33,602 nt of DNA from Microbacterium sp. (GCA_031277885.1 JAITLM010000041.1:1-33602), one strand, 5' to 3'; positions 20,567 through 29,795 are shown, counted from the first letter of the stretch. Made by a program: numbers and translations. Notes: generated by a model not told the origin, from the sequence alone.

Positions 20567-21550
20567 TTGATCAAGTACCTGCTGCGCCGAGCTCTCGGCT
20601 GGCTCCTCATGATCGTGGTGGCGACAAATGTCACGTACTTCCTCGCGTGGGCCTTCCTCGATCCCCGCAGCAACTACGTCGGACGTCGCCCTCCGCTGAG
20701 CGAGGACCAGATCAATCGCCTCCTCGAACCCCGCCACCTCAGCGACACCACGCCGCTGCTGCAGCGCTGGTGGGGCTGGTTCTCGGACATCGTCCTGCAC
20801 TGGAACTGGGGCGTGAGCCCCACCGGCCAGTCGGTGAACAGCCAGATCGCCTACCGCATGTGGGTGTCCGGCGAGCTCGTGCTCGGCGCGACGATCATCG
20901 CGGCCGTCCTCGGCATCGCGATCGGCGTCTACACCGCCTCGCGCCAGTACAAGGTCGCGGACCGGGTCTGGCAGGGCATCTCGATCGTCACGATGAACAT
21001 CCCGATCATCGTCGCGGCCCTCGGCATCGTCCTGGGCGCGATCGCGATCAACGACGCGCTCGGCTTCCGCCTCTTCTACGTCACCGGCGCCTCCAGCGAT
21101 GGGGTGACGGGCTTCTTCCCCGTCCTGATCGATTCTCTGCAGCATCTCGTGCTGCCGACGATCGCACTGGTGTTCATCGGCTACTCGAGCTATCACTTCC
21201 TGCAGCGCTCGCTCCTGCTGGACAACATCAAGGCCGACTACGTGCGCACCGCACGGGCCAAGGGCCTCACCAAGCAGCAGGCGATCCGCAAGCACGCGCT
21301 GCGCACGTCCCTGATCCCGGTCGCGACGCAGCTGGCGTTCAGCATCCCGACCGTCTTCACCGGCGCCGTGCTGACCGAGACGATCTTCGCGTGGAACGGC
21401 ATGGGCCGGTACTTCGTGCAGACCATCGGCACGAACGACGTGCACGGAGTGGTGGCCATCGCCGCCTTCACCGCCGTGCTCACGGCGATCGGCGCGATCC
21501 TCGCCGACGTCGCCGTGGTGGTCCTCGATCCGCGAGTGAGGGTGAGCTGA
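20567..21550 (+). CDS. ABC importer permease, DppB/OppB type
   Basis: A 327-residue inner-membrane permease of the binding-protein-dependent family for peptides or oligosaccharides. It opens LIKYLLRRALGW, the usual start of DppB-like proteins, has about six helices, and the coupling motif ARAKGLTKQQAIRKHALR that contacts the ATPase. The start is taken as TTG at 20567, with GAGAGAGA (20551-20558) 8 bases upstream. An in-frame ATG at 20474 would add a hydrophilic extension not seen in the family. It is first in a four-gene operon. Confidence 0.93.
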   Translation: MIKYLLRRALGWLLMIVVATNVTYFLAWAFLDPRSNYVGRRPPLSEDQINRLLEPRHLSDTTPLLQRWWGWFSDIVLHWNWGVSPTGQSVNSQIAYRMWVSGELVLGATIIAAVLGIAIGVYTASRQYKVADRVWQGISIVTMNIPIIVAALGIVLGAIAINDALGFRLFYVTGASSDGVTGFFPVLIDSLQHLVLPTIALVFIGYSSYHFLQRSLLLDNIKADYVRTARAKGLTKQQAIRKHALRTSLIPVATQLAFSIPTVFTGAVLTETIFAWNGMGRYFVQTIGTNDVHGVVAIAAFTAVLTAIGAILADVAVVVLDPRVRVS

Positions 21551-21551
21551 C

Positions 21552-22472
21552 ATGACTTCCGCAACCGTCCAGCCCCCTGTCGGGCCCGACACCACCGCCG
21601 CGCGCATCCCGCGCAAGCGGATCGGCACGTTCCGGCTGTACTACCGCCGCTTCGTGCGCAACCGCCCCGCGGTCGGTGGAGTGTTCGTCTTCGCCTTCCT
21701 GGTGCTGTTCGCCGCCGTGGGGCCGCTCATCGCGCACTTCAGCTTCAGCGAGCTGGACTTCCTGGCGCTCGGCACCCCGCCCGACGGCACCCACTGGTTC
21801 GGCACCGCTGCCGACGGCGGCGATCTGTTCGCGCAGACCGCGGTGGGCCTGCAGCGCTCGCTGATGATCGCGCTCACGGTCTCGATCGGCACCACGGTGA
21901 TCTCCGCGATCGTCGGCACCGCAGCCGCCTACTTCGGCGGCACGACCGAGCGGATCATCCTCCTGATCATCCACTTCCTCATGGTCGTGCCGACGTTCCT
22001 GATCCTCGCCCTGGTGTCCTCCAACGCGGGCGGCGACTGGCGCGTGATCTCGGCGGCGATGATCTTCATCAGCTGGTTCTTCCCCGCGCGGGTCATCTGG
22101 ACCATGGCGCTCTCGCTGCGCGAGCGCGAGTACGTGCACGCGGCGCGCTACATGGGCGTCCCCGGCATGAAGATCGTGCTCCGCCACCTGCTGCCGAACA
22201 TCGGCTCGCTGCTCGTGATCAACTTCACGCTCGGCGTCGTCGGCGCCGTCATCACCGAGACGGGCCTGTCCTTCATCGGCTTCGGCGTGAAGATCCCCGA
22301 TGTCTCGCTCGGATCCCTCATCGGCATCGGCGCGAACTCGCTCTCTAGCGCCCCGTGGACCTTCTACTTCCCCGCGCTCGCGCTCACGCTGCTCACCGTC
22401 TCGATGGCACTCATCGCCGACGGCCTGCGCGACGCGCTCGATCCCACCTCGGCGGCGGGAGGCCGCGCATGA
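21552..22472 (+). CDS. ABC importer permease, DppC/OppC type
   Basis: A 306-residue permease partner of the preceding protein. The N-terminal RLYYRRFVRNRPAVGG segment is the OppC N-terminal domain; about six helices follow, with the EAA-like loop YVHAARYMGVPGMKIVLRHL and the ending ALIADGLRDALDPT typical of DppC. The ATG is one base after the upstream stop, so translation is coupled. Confidence 0.95.
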   Translation: MTSATVQPPVGPDTTAARIPRKRIGTFRLYYRRFVRNRPAVGGVFVFAFLVLFAAVGPLIAHFSFSELDFLALGTPPDGTHWFGTAADGGDLFAQTAVGLQRSLMIALTVSIGTTVISAIVGTAAAYFGGTTERIILLIIHFLMVVPTFLILALVSSNAGGDWRVISAAMIFISWFFPARVIWTMALSLREREYVHAARYMGVPGMKIVLRHLLPNIGSLLVINFTLGVVGAVITETGLSFIGFGVKIPDVSLGSLIGIGANSLSSAPWTFYFPALALTLLTVSMALIADGLRDALDPTSAAGGRA

Positions 22473-24523
22473 CCGCTCCTCTTCTCTCCGTCCGCGACCT
22501 GCACGTCAGCTTCGCCTCCGAGGCCGGCCGCGTCGACGCCGTCCGCGGCGTCTCCTTCGACCTCGAACCCGGTCGCACGCTCAGCATCGTGGGCGAGTCC
22601 GGATCCGGCAAGTCCGTCACGTCGCTCGCCGTCATGGGGCTTCTCGACGACAACGCCAAGGTCACCGGCTCCATCATGTTCGACGGCATCGAGCTCGTCG
22701 GCAAGAGCGACAAGGAGCTGTCCGCACTGCGCGGCAACGGGATCGCGATGATCTTCCAGGATCCGCTGACCTCGCTCACGCCCGTCTACACGGTCGGCGA
22801 TCAGCTCGTCGAGGCGCTCACGGCGCACCGCAGCATGTCGAACGCGGATGCGAACGCGCGCGCCGTCGAGCTGCTGCGCATGGTCGGCATCCCGACCCCG
22901 GAGCGACGGATGAAGTCGTTCCCGCACGAGTTCTCGGGCGGCATGCGCCAGCGCGTCGTCATCGCGATCGCGATGGCGAACAATCCGAAGCTGATCATCG
23001 CGGACGAGCCCACCGCGGCCCTCGACGTCACGATCCAGGCCCAGATCCTCGATCTCATCGCGACCGCGCAGCGGGAGACCGGCGCCGCGGTCATCATGAT
23101 CACGCACGACATGGGCGTGGTCGCGAAGACCGCCGACGACGTGCTGGTGATGTACGCCGGCAAGCCCGTCGAGCAGGCGCCCGTGCGCGAACTGTTCCAC
23201 GAGACCCGGATGCCGTACTCGATCGGCCTCCTGGGGGCGATCCCGCGCGTGGACAAGGCGGAGAAGACGCCGCTGGTGCCGATCAAGGGCAACCCGCCCC
23301 TGCTCGTGAACCTCCCCGACGAGTGCCCCTTCGTGGCACGGTGCCCGATCGCGACGGAGGCCTGCCGCGTCCGCGAGCCCGAGCTCCGCCCGATCGCGAC
23401 GGCCGGGGGCGGCGCCCACCTGGTGGCGTGCGTCCGCGCCGACGAGATCGAGGACGGGATGATCGGCGCCGCGCCGGTGTATCCCGTGCCGGAGCTTCCG
23501 ACGAGCGCACTGGACCGCGTGCCCCGCGAGGACCGGCCCGTCACGCTCGACGTCCGGAACATGCAGAAGACGTTCCCGCTCACCCGGGGCGCCTTCCTCA
23601 AGCGCAAGGTCGGCGAAGTGCACGCGGTCAAGGGGCTCACCTTCGACATCCGCGAGGGCGAGACCATGGCGATCGTCGGCGAGTCGGGCTGCGGCAAGAC
23701 CACGACGCTGCTGCAGATCATGGATCTCGTGAAGCAGACGGACGGCGAGATCACGATCGCGGGCACGCCCGTGTCCTCGCTGCGCGGCGGCAAGGCGGAG
23801 CGCACCGTCCGTCGCGATCTGCAGATCGTGTTCCAGGACCCGATGGGCGCCCTCGACCCGCGACTCACCGTGGCGGACGTGATCGCGGAGCCGCTGCGTG
23901 CGATCGGCGTTCCGCGGGCGGAGGCCGACGCGCGGGTGGACGAGCTCATGGACCTCGTGGGCCTGGACCCGGCGCACGCGAGCCGGTTCCCCGGCGCCTT
24001 CTCCGGCGGTCAGCGTCAGCGCATCGGCATCGCCCGCGCGCTCGCGACCAACCCGAAGATCGTGGTCCTGGACGAGCCGGTGTCGGCGCTCGACGTGTCG
24101 ATCCAGGCCGGCGTGATCAACCTGCTCGACGAGCTCAAGGTCAAGCTCGGCCTGTCCTACCTGTTCGTCGCGCACGACCTGTCCGTGGTCCGGCACATCG
24201 CCGACCGCGTCGGCGTCATGTATCTCGGCGAGTTCGTCGAGCACGGCGACGTGGACGCGATCTTCGACAGCCCCCAGCACCCGTACACGCAGGCGCTGCT
24301 CTCGGCCATCCCGGTGCCGGATCCCGACATCGAGCGCACGCGCGAGCGGATCGTGCTGCAGGGAGACCTGCCGAGCCCCACGGACCGCCGTGACGGCTGC
24401 TCGTTCACCTCGCGCTGCCCGCTGTACAAGATGCTCCCGCCGGAGCAGCAGGCGCGCTGCGAGACCGAGGCGCCCGCGCTCCGGGGATCCGATGCGCACG
24501 CCAACGCGTGCCACTTCCGTTGA
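22469..24523 (+). CDS. Fused double ATPase of ABC importer (DppD-DppF)
   Basis: A 684-residue protein with two ATP-binding cassettes, each of which is a separate protein in E. coli (DppD and DppF). Cassette 1: Walker A GESGSGKS (42-49), signature FSGGMRQR, Walker B LIIADEPTAALD, then an oligo_HPY C-terminal motif CPFVARCPIATEAC. Cassette 2 begins near residue 355: Walker A GESGCGKTT, signature FSGGQRQR, Walker B IVVLDEPVSALD, and the final CSFTSRCPLYK. The Cys-rich HPY ends are typical of peptide/nickel/oligosaccharide importers. The ATG overlaps the permease stop as ATGA. Confidence 0.95.
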   Translation: MTAPLLSVRDLHVSFASEAGRVDAVRGVSFDLEPGRTLSIVGESGSGKSVTSLAVMGLLDDNAKVTGSIMFDGIELVGKSDKELSALRGNGIAMIFQDPLTSLTPVYTVGDQLVEALTAHRSMSNADANARAVELLRMVGIPTPERRMKSFPHEFSGGMRQRVVIAIAMANNPKLIIADEPTAALDVTIQAQILDLIATAQRETGAAVIMITHDMGVVAKTADDVLVMYAGKPVEQAPVRELFHETRMPYSIGLLGAIPRVDKAEKTPLVPIKGNPPLLVNLPDECPFVARCPIATEACRVREPELRPIATAGGGAHLVACVRADEIEDGMIGAAPVYPVPELPTSALDRVPREDRPVTLDVRNMQKTFPLTRGAFLKRKVGEVHAVKGLTFDIREGETMAIVGESGCGKTTTLLQIMDLVKQTDGEITIAGTPVSSLRGGKAERTVRRDLQIVFQDPMGALDPRLTVADVIAEPLRAIGVPRAEADARVDELMDLVGLDPAHASRFPGAFSGGQRQRIGIARALATNPKIVVLDEPVSALDVSIQAGVINLLDELKVKLGLSYLFVAHDLSVVRHIADRVGVMYLGEFVEHGDVDAIFDSPQHPYTQALLSAIPVPDPDIERTRERIVLQGDLPSPTDRRDGCSFTSRCPLYKMLPPEQQARCETEAPALRGSDAHANACHFR

Positions 24524-24546
24524 CATCGAATCAATAACGGTATCGG
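24520..24546 (+). promoter_or_regulatory. Possible promoter for the binding-protein gene
   Basis: A consensus TTGACA (24520-24525) overlaps the stop codon of the ATPase gene; TATCGG (24541-24546) stands 15 bases later. The -10 is imperfect and the spacing short. A separate promoter would explain higher expression of the binding protein. A short stem TCGCC-TCC-GGCGA (24547-24559) follows and could instead be a processing site. Confidence 0.35.
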
Positions 24547-24624
24547 GTCGCCTCCGGCGAATCTGGTTCATGCCGGTTAACTGTGTCTGTCCCCAAAGAG
24601 CCGAAAGGCAATAGAAGGAGAACC

Positions 24625-26331
24625 ATGAAGAAGCAGCACAAGCTGTGGGGCGTCGTCGCCCTCGGCAGCGCGCTGGCGATCGCCATCAGCGGTTGCTCGG
24701 CGGGCAACGCGGGTACCGGGAGCACCGACAAGCCCTCCACGACCAAGACCGCGGACTACAACCCGCAGCCGCGCGAGAACCTCAAGCAGGGTGGCGAGGC
24801 GCACTTCTGGACCGCCGAGGTCCCGCCGCAGATGAACTCGTTCAGCGGTGACGCGTCCGCAGACACCGCACGCCTCGCGGCGTGGTACATGCCGCAGGTC
24901 TTCCTCATGGATCCGGACGGCACCGTCAAGGCGAACCCCGCCTACCTCGACAAGTGGGACACCACGGTCAAGGACGGCAAGACCGTCGTCACCATGAAGG
25001 TGAACGACAAGGCCGTCTGGAACGACGGCACGCCGATCGACTGGACCGCGTTCGAGACCACCTGGAAGGACAACAACGGGTCGAACCCGGACTTCAAGGC
25101 GAACGCCACCGACGGCTACAAGGACATCGAGTCCGTCACCAAGGGCGCGACCGACAAGGACGTCATCGTGACGTTCAACCGCGAGTTCGCCTGGCCGGCC
25201 ATGCCGTTCCTCACGGGTCTCCTGCACCCGAAGGTGAACACGCCCGAGCTCTACAACGATGCGTTCAACGGCAACGCGCACCCCGAGTGGGGCGCCGGCC
25301 CGTACAAGCTCACCAACTACGACGTGAACGGCCAGAAGGTCACCTTCGAGCCGAACGAGAAGTGGTGGGGCGACAAGCCCATGCTCGACAAGGTCACGTT
25401 CACCGGAATGGATCGTGCGGCCTCGCTGAACGCCTACAAGAACGGTGAGCTCGACCAGGTCGAGACCGGCTCGGCCGACGCCGTCAAGCAGGTCCAGGGC
25501 GTCAAGGACACCGTGATCCGTCGCGCGCAGCAGACCGCGAAGACGATCATCATGCTGGACGGTGACAAGCCGCAGCTGAAGGACCCGAAGGTGCGTCAGG
25601 CCTTCTTCTCGGCGATCGACATCGACCAGCAGAAGAAGATCGCGTGGAACGGCCTGAACTACAGCGAGCCGGCCGCCGGCTCGCTGATCCTCTACTCCTT
25701 CCAGAAGGGCTATGAGGACTCCTTCAAGACCGCCGGCCTGAAGTTCGACGTCGACGGCGCGAAGAAGATCCTCGACGACGCCGGCTGGAAGGCCGGTTCG
25801 GACGGCATCCGCGAGAAGGACGGCGTCAAGCTGTCCGTCACGTACCCCGTGTTCAGCGACAGCCCCGTCCAGGCCGCACTCGCCAAGGCGCTGCAGCAGC
25901 AGGAGAAGGCGGTCGGCATCGACCTGAAGATCGAGACCCGCCCGTCGGCGAACTTCTCGACCGACCTGACCACGAAGAACTGGGACGCCGTGAGCCTGCG
26001 CTTCACGGACTCCGACCCGTTCGGTCCGGCCTGGTTCTGCCAGATGTACTGCTCGGACAGCCAGCTGAACCTGTCGGGCACCAGCACCAAGGCGATCGAC
26101 GACAAGATCAAGAGCGACGTCGAGTCGCAGACCACGGCTGACGCCTGGACCGCTGCGGCGATGAAGCTCGAGCCGGAGATCATCAAGGAGACCTGGGGCG
26201 TCATCCCGCTCTACAACGGTCCCGAGATCATGGCCGTCAAGAAGGGCCTCGCCAACCTGACCCCGGAGACCTACGTCGGTCTCGACCTCTACGGCGTGCT
26301 GCCGGTGGAGAACGTGGGCTGGGAGAAGTAA
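24625..26331 (+). CDS. ABC substrate-binding lipoprotein, family 5
   Basis: A 568-residue solute-binding protein of the SBP_bac_5 family (peptides, nickel, oligosaccharides). It has a lipoprotein signal: MKKQHKLWG, a hydrophobic core and the lipobox ISGC with Cys24 as the lipidation site. The mature part begins with a Gly/Ser/Thr linker, and family features such as VFLMDPDGTVKANPAYLDKW, WNDGTPIDW and PKVRQAFFSAIDID are clear. The ATG has a strong GAAGGAG site 4 bases upstream, so the start 14 codons earlier is not used. Lysine is unusually frequent for so GC-rich a genome, as is common in secreted binding proteins. It is last in the operon, after its ATPase. The ligand is unknown. Confidence 0.95.
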   Translation: MKKQHKLWGVVALGSALAIAISGCSAGNAGTGSTDKPSTTKTADYNPQPRENLKQGGEAHFWTAEVPPQMNSFSGDASADTARLAAWYMPQVFLMDPDGTVKANPAYLDKWDTTVKDGKTVVTMKVNDKAVWNDGTPIDWTAFETTWKDNNGSNPDFKANATDGYKDIESVTKGATDKDVIVTFNREFAWPAMPFLTGLLHPKVNTPELYNDAFNGNAHPEWGAGPYKLTNYDVNGQKVTFEPNEKWWGDKPMLDKVTFTGMDRAASLNAYKNGELDQVETGSADAVKQVQGVKDTVIRRAQQTAKTIIMLDGDKPQLKDPKVRQAFFSAIDIDQQKKIAWNGLNYSEPAAGSLILYSFQKGYEDSFKTAGLKFDVDGAKKILDDAGWKAGSDGIREKDGVKLSVTYPVFSDSPVQAALAKALQQQEKAVGIDLKIETRPSANFSTDLTTKNWDAVSLRFTDSDPFGPAWFCQMYCSDSQLNLSGTSTKAIDDKIKSDVESQTTADAWTAAAMKLEPEIIKETWGVIPLYNGPEIMAVKKGLANLTPETYVGLDLYGVLPVENVGWEK

Positions 26332-26348
26332 GCACCCGCGATACCGGA

Positions 26349-26378
26349 GCGGGGTCGGTGGTTCGCCACCGGCCCCGC
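26349..26378 (+). terminator. Strong terminator hairpin after binding-protein gene
   Basis: Arms of 13 bases (26349-26361 and 26366-26378) pair perfectly apart from one G-U pair, closed by a TTCG tetraloop, and are followed by TTCGTCGTCC. It ends the ABC operon. Confidence 0.85.
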
Positions 26379-26406
26379 TTCGTCGTCCGCGCGGACAGTC
26401 CGCGCC

Positions 26407-26412
26407 TAGACT
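26407..26412 (+). promoter_or_regulatory. -10 box, leaderless start of hydrolase gene
   Basis: TAGACT lies 7 bases before the ATG at 26420; no Shine-Dalgarno is present. Confidence 0.6.
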
Positions 26413-26419
26413 GACGCGC

Positions 26420-27160
26420 ATGCGCCGCTCCCCCGACACGGTTCCGCCGGTCTCGGTCGTGCTCGTGCACGGGATCCGCACCTCCGCCACGATGTGGCGC
26501 GCGCAGGAGGAGTTCCTCGCCGACCGGGGGAACCCCGCGGTCGCCGTCGACCTCCCGGGTCACGGGACGCGCAGGGACGAGCCGTTCTCGCTCGACGAGG
26601 CGATGCGCACGATCGACGCCGCGGTGCGGGACGCCGAAGGGCCCGTGCTGCTCGTGGGCCACTCGATGGGCGGGCTGCTGTCGACCGCGTACGCCGGTGC
26701 AGAGCCCGCGCCGCCGGTCGCCGGCTTCATCGGCGCCTCGTGCACCGCGCTCCCCCGCGGTGCGGGGCTCGCCGCCTATCGCATGCTCGCGGGCGCGTTG
26801 AACGCGATGCCGGATCGCGGTCTGTGGCTGAGCCGACAGGTGCTGGACGCGACGCTCCCCGCCTCGACCCGCGAGGACTTCGGCGCGGGAGGCTACGCCA
26901 TGGCGGCGCAGGACGACGCGCTGCGCTCCCTCGCCGAGCTGGACCTCGTCTCCGCCGTCCCCCGGATCGCGGTGCCGACGTGGTTCGTGAACGGGCAGTT
27001 CGACCAGCTCCGCACGCACGAGACGCTGTACCGCCGGCTCGCACCGGAGGCGGAGTTCATCATCGTGCCCCGCACGACGCACCTCGTGACCGCGATGCGC
27101 CCCCGGGTGTTCAACGCGGTCCTGCAGGTGGCTCTGGCGACGCTGGAGACGCGGCCCTGA
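26420..27160 (+). CDS. Alpha/beta-fold hydrolase
   Basis: A 246-residue cytosolic alpha/beta hydrolase. VVLVHGIRTSATMW gives the oxyanion loop, VAVDLPGHG is the typical strand-4 region, GHSMGG holds nucleophile Ser82, the acid is probably the Asp in NGQFDQLRT and the His is in RTTHLV. The substrate is unknown. It has its own leaderless promoter directly after the ABC terminator, so it is probably not part of that operon. Its last 50 bases overlap the end of the MFS gene on the other strand. Confidence 0.9.
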   Translation: MRRSPDTVPPVSVVLVHGIRTSATMWRAQEEFLADRGNPAVAVDLPGHGTRRDEPFSLDEAMRTIDAAVRDAEGPVLLVGHSMGGLLSTAYAGAEPAPPVAGFIGASCTALPRGAGLAAYRMLAGALNAMPDRGLWLSRQVLDATLPASTREDFGAGGYAMAAQDDALRSLAELDLVSAVPRIAVPTWFVNGQFDQLRTHETLYRRLAPEAEFIIVPRTTHLVTAMRPRVFNAVLQVALATLETRP

Positions 27161-28403
27161 CCGCGTAGGTCATCGCCGCCCCCACGACCGAGAGCACGGC
27201 CGCGGCGGCGAACAGCAGCCAGAATCCGCCGACCAGGGCGACGAGGCCGGCACCGAGCAGCGGGCCCAGCAGCTGCCCGAGCTGCGCGGAGACGTTGACG
27301 AGTCCGAGGTCGCGGGCATGATCGTCCGGATCCTTGAGCAGATCCGTCGCGAACGCCAGGCTCACCGCCATGTATGCGCCGTAGCCCGCGCCCATGATGC
27401 CGGCGGCGACCGCGGTCATCTCGAACGAGGGGCTGATCAGGATCACCACCCCGGAGACCGCCTGCACGACCGCGGAGATCGCGGTGATGGTGCGGCGGCG
27501 GCGCAGCGGACTCGCCGATGCTCGGTCGGAGAGGATGCCGGCGACGATCGAGGCGATCACGACGAACACCGTGTAGATGACGATCAGGACGAGGAGGTCG
27601 TCCTGGGCCGCGGCCGACGGGACCCGGACGCCGTAGAGCAGGAAGAACAGCAGCAGAGAGGTGCCGAAGGCGTTGCCGATGTTCACCGTGAAGCGGCTGA
27701 TGAGCAGCCACAGGAAGTCACGATCCCGCCACGACGCCGTCCGGGCGGCCGTGCGCGGGGCGGGAAGGGCGAGCTCGTGCGCGGGGGCGTCCGGCAGGAG
27801 CAGCGCGGTGCCCGTCCCGATCACCGCGATGATCGCCGCGAGCAGGTAGTACGACTGCTCCACGTTCAGTCCGATCAGCACGACGGCTCCCACGCCGACC
27901 ACGATGCCGACCGCCTGCGCCGAGCTCGCCGCGGCGGAGGCCGCGCCGCGCTGGGTGGTGAGCTGGTCGGCGATCATCGCTGTGAGCGCCGCCGAGGCGA
28001 CCGAGACCCCGACCGAGACGACGATCCAGGCGCCCCCGACCGCGACGGGTCCGGACACCGCGCCCGTGAGTACGAGTCCGACCGCCGCGAGCAAGGATCC
28101 GCCGATCGCCCACGGCCTCCTGCGACCCCATCGTGAGCGGGTGCGGTCGGACCAGCGGCCGGACACGGGCGCGGCGATGATGCCGACGAGCCCGCCCACC
28201 GACAGCACGACGCCCGCCCACACGACGCCGGCGATCCAGTTCTCACCCGGGGCGCCCGTGTCCAGCTGCAGCGGGAGCAGGAGCTGGATGGGTGTGAGCT
28301 GGACGGTCCAGATCGCGAGCCAGGCGAGGGTGAACAGCGTCATCCAGAGCGGGCCGACCCGCTTCGCCGCGCTCGCGACGAATGCGCCGGAAGGTTCGGT
28401 CAC
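27111..28403 (-). CDS. MFS transporter, SLC45/sucrose-porter-like
   Basis: A 430-residue transporter with about twelve helices. The loop after helix 2 reads SDRTRSRWGRRRPWAIGG, close to the SDRTXXRXGRRRP signature of SLC45 and plant sucrose:proton symporters, so a glycoside or disaccharide is a likely cargo. The start is GTG at 28403, overlapping the beta-glucosidase stop as GTGA, so the pair is translationally coupled. Function is inferred: import of a beta-glucoside that the enzyme then cleaves. The 3' end overlaps the hydrolase gene on the opposite strand by 50 bases. Confidence 0.92.
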   Translation of the reverse strand: MTEPSGAFVASAAKRVGPLWMTLFTLAWLAIWTVQLTPIQLLLPLQLDTGAPGENWIAGVVWAGVVLSVGGLVGIIAAPVSGRWSDRTRSRWGRRRPWAIGGSLLAAVGLVLTGAVSGPVAVGGAWIVVSVGVSVASAALTAMIADQLTTQRGAASAAASSAQAVGIVVGVGAVVLIGLNVEQSYYLLAAIIAVIGTGTALLLPDAPAHELALPAPRTAARTASWRDRDFLWLLISRFTVNIGNAFGTSLLLFFLLYGVRVPSAAAQDDLLVLIVIYTVFVVIASIVAGILSDRASASPLRRRRTITAISAVVQAVSGVVILISPSFEMTAVAAGIMGAGYGAYMAVSLAFATDLLKDPDDHARDLGLVNVSAQLGQLLGPLLGAGLVALVGGFWLLFAAAAVLSVVGAAMTYAVRAASPASPEPPAGPR

Positions 28404-29755
28404 GAGCGGGCCTCCTCGATGAGCGCGCGGTACCAGGCGTAGGAGGCCTTCGGGGTGCGCCGCCCCGTCGCCATGTCGACGTGCACGAGGCCGAAGCGCT
28501 GGGTGTACCCGTCGGCCCATTCGAAGTTGTCCAGCAGCGACCACACGGCGTACGCATCCACCCGCACCCCGGCGCGCATCGCCGCGAGCACCGCGGCGAT
28601 GTGACCGTGCAGATAGGAGATGCGGGCGGCATCGTCGATCGGTGCGTCCACGTGCTCGGGCTCCGGGAACGACGCGCCGTTCTCTGCGATCACCACCGGC
28701 GGCAGTGCCGCGCCGTAGCGCTCCTTCGCGTCGACGAGGAACGCCGTCAGCGCCTCGGGCACGATCGGCCACAGCGGCCCGAAGCCGGTCACGGGCGCGC
28801 CGGGCGTCGGCACGACCTCGAACGGCACCGGCCCCGCGGACGCGGCCACGGTCGTCGGGTTGTAGTAGTTCACGCCGTACAGCTCGCAGGGGGCGCCGAT
28901 CAGAGCGAGGTCTCCGTCCTGGATCGGCAGCGTGACGCCGAGCGGCTCGAGGTCGGGATAGCGGCCGAGCAGAACCGGATCCGCGTACATCCGGTTGTGG
29001 ATGAGGTCGTAGACGTAGGCGGCCTGCTGGTCGGCCTCGGACTCGGACGCGGGCAGCACCTGGGTGTGGTTGTTCACGATGCCCACGCTGGTCGCGCCGC
29101 GCGCGTGCAGGATCCGCGCCGCGTACCCGTGCGCGAGCAGCTGGTGATGCACGGTCGGCAGCGCGTCGAAGAGCAGCGTGCGGCCGGGGGCGAGCTCGCC
29201 GATCGCGTAGCCCTGCAGCGTCGTGGAGACCGGCTCGTTGATCGTGTACCACTGCCGCACCCGATCGCCGAGCGCGTCGGCGACCACCTCGGTGTACTGC
29301 GCGAAACGCTCCGCGGTCGAACGGTTCAGCCAGCCGCCGGTCTCCTCGAGCCGGGACGGCAGATCCCAGTGGTACAGCGTCGGCGTCGGAGTGATCCCGG
29401 CGTCGAGGAGGCGATCGACGAGGCGGTCGTAGTAGGCGAGCCCCTGCGGGCTCGGACGGCCGTCGGGGAGCACGCGCACCCACGACATCGAGAACCGGTA
29501 CTCGTCGACGCCCAACCGCGCCAGGAGTGCGACGTCCTCGTCGGCGCGGTGGTAGCTGTCGGGGCCCGGATCCGCCGTGCTGCCATCGCGCACGCGGCCC
29601 GGCGTCTCGACGAAGTCGTCCCAGATGGATCTGCCGCGTCCGTCCTCGTCTCTCGCCCCCTCGATCTGGAAGGCCGCCGTCGCGGCGGAGAATCGCAGCC
29701 GGCGCAGCAGCGCGCGATCCAGGGGAGGTACGTCGGCGGTGACGGATTCGGGCAT
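28400..29755 (-). CDS. GH1 beta-glucosidase
   Basis: A 451-residue glycoside hydrolase family 1 enzyme, retaining mechanism, without signal peptide, so cytosolic. The N-terminal FSAATAAFQIEGA is the family signature; Glu174 in YTINEPVS is the acid/base and Glu358 in VIAENGAS the nucleophile. YHWDLPSRLEETGGW and WSLLDNFEWADGY are sugar-binding blocks. The usual action is release of glucose from cellobiose or aryl-beta-glucosides; exact specificity is unknown. The ATG at 29755 has AAGGAG 6-7 bases upstream; an in-frame GTG at 29791 has none. It is first of a two-gene operon with the MFS transporter. Confidence 0.96.
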   Translation of the reverse strand: MPESVTADVPPLDRALLRRLRFSAATAAFQIEGARDEDGRGRSIWDDFVETPGRVRDGSTADPGPDSYHRADEDVALLARLGVDEYRFSMSWVRVLPDGRPSPQGLAYYDRLVDRLLDAGITPTPTLYHWDLPSRLEETGGWLNRSTAERFAQYTEVVADALGDRVRQWYTINEPVSTTLQGYAIGELAPGRTLLFDALPTVHHQLLAHGYAARILHARGATSVGIVNNHTQVLPASESEADQQAAYVYDLIHNRMYADPVLLGRYPDLEPLGVTLPIQDGDLALIGAPCELYGVNYYNPTTVAASAGPVPFEVVPTPGAPVTGFGPLWPIVPEALTAFLVDAKERYGAALPPVVIAENGASFPEPEHVDAPIDDAARISYLHGHIAAVLAAMRAGVRVDAYAVWSLLDNFEWADGYTQRFGLVHVDMATGRRTPKASYAWYRALIEEARS

Positions 29756-29789
29756 GGACGACTCCTTCGGGTCCTTCGCCAGCGTGCAC

Positions 29790-29795
29790 ACCCTA
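29790..29795 (-). promoter_or_regulatory. -10 box of the beta-glucosidase operon
   Basis: TAGGGT, preceded by TG, would give a leader of about 28 bases that contains the AAGGAG site. No LacI-type or CebR-like operator was seen nearby. Confidence 0.45.

Noticed and set aside
22364..24571. 735-residue minus-strand frame opposite the fused ATPase
   Set aside because: Antisense shadow; the plus-strand frame has two complete ATP-binding cassettes.
27111..29789. One 892-residue minus-strand protein joining the MFS transporter to an upstream extension
   Set aside because: The upstream half is out of frame with, and lies inside, the clear GH1 gene on the same strand; it is low-complexity Arg/Ala sequence. 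The real MFS start is the GTG at 28403.
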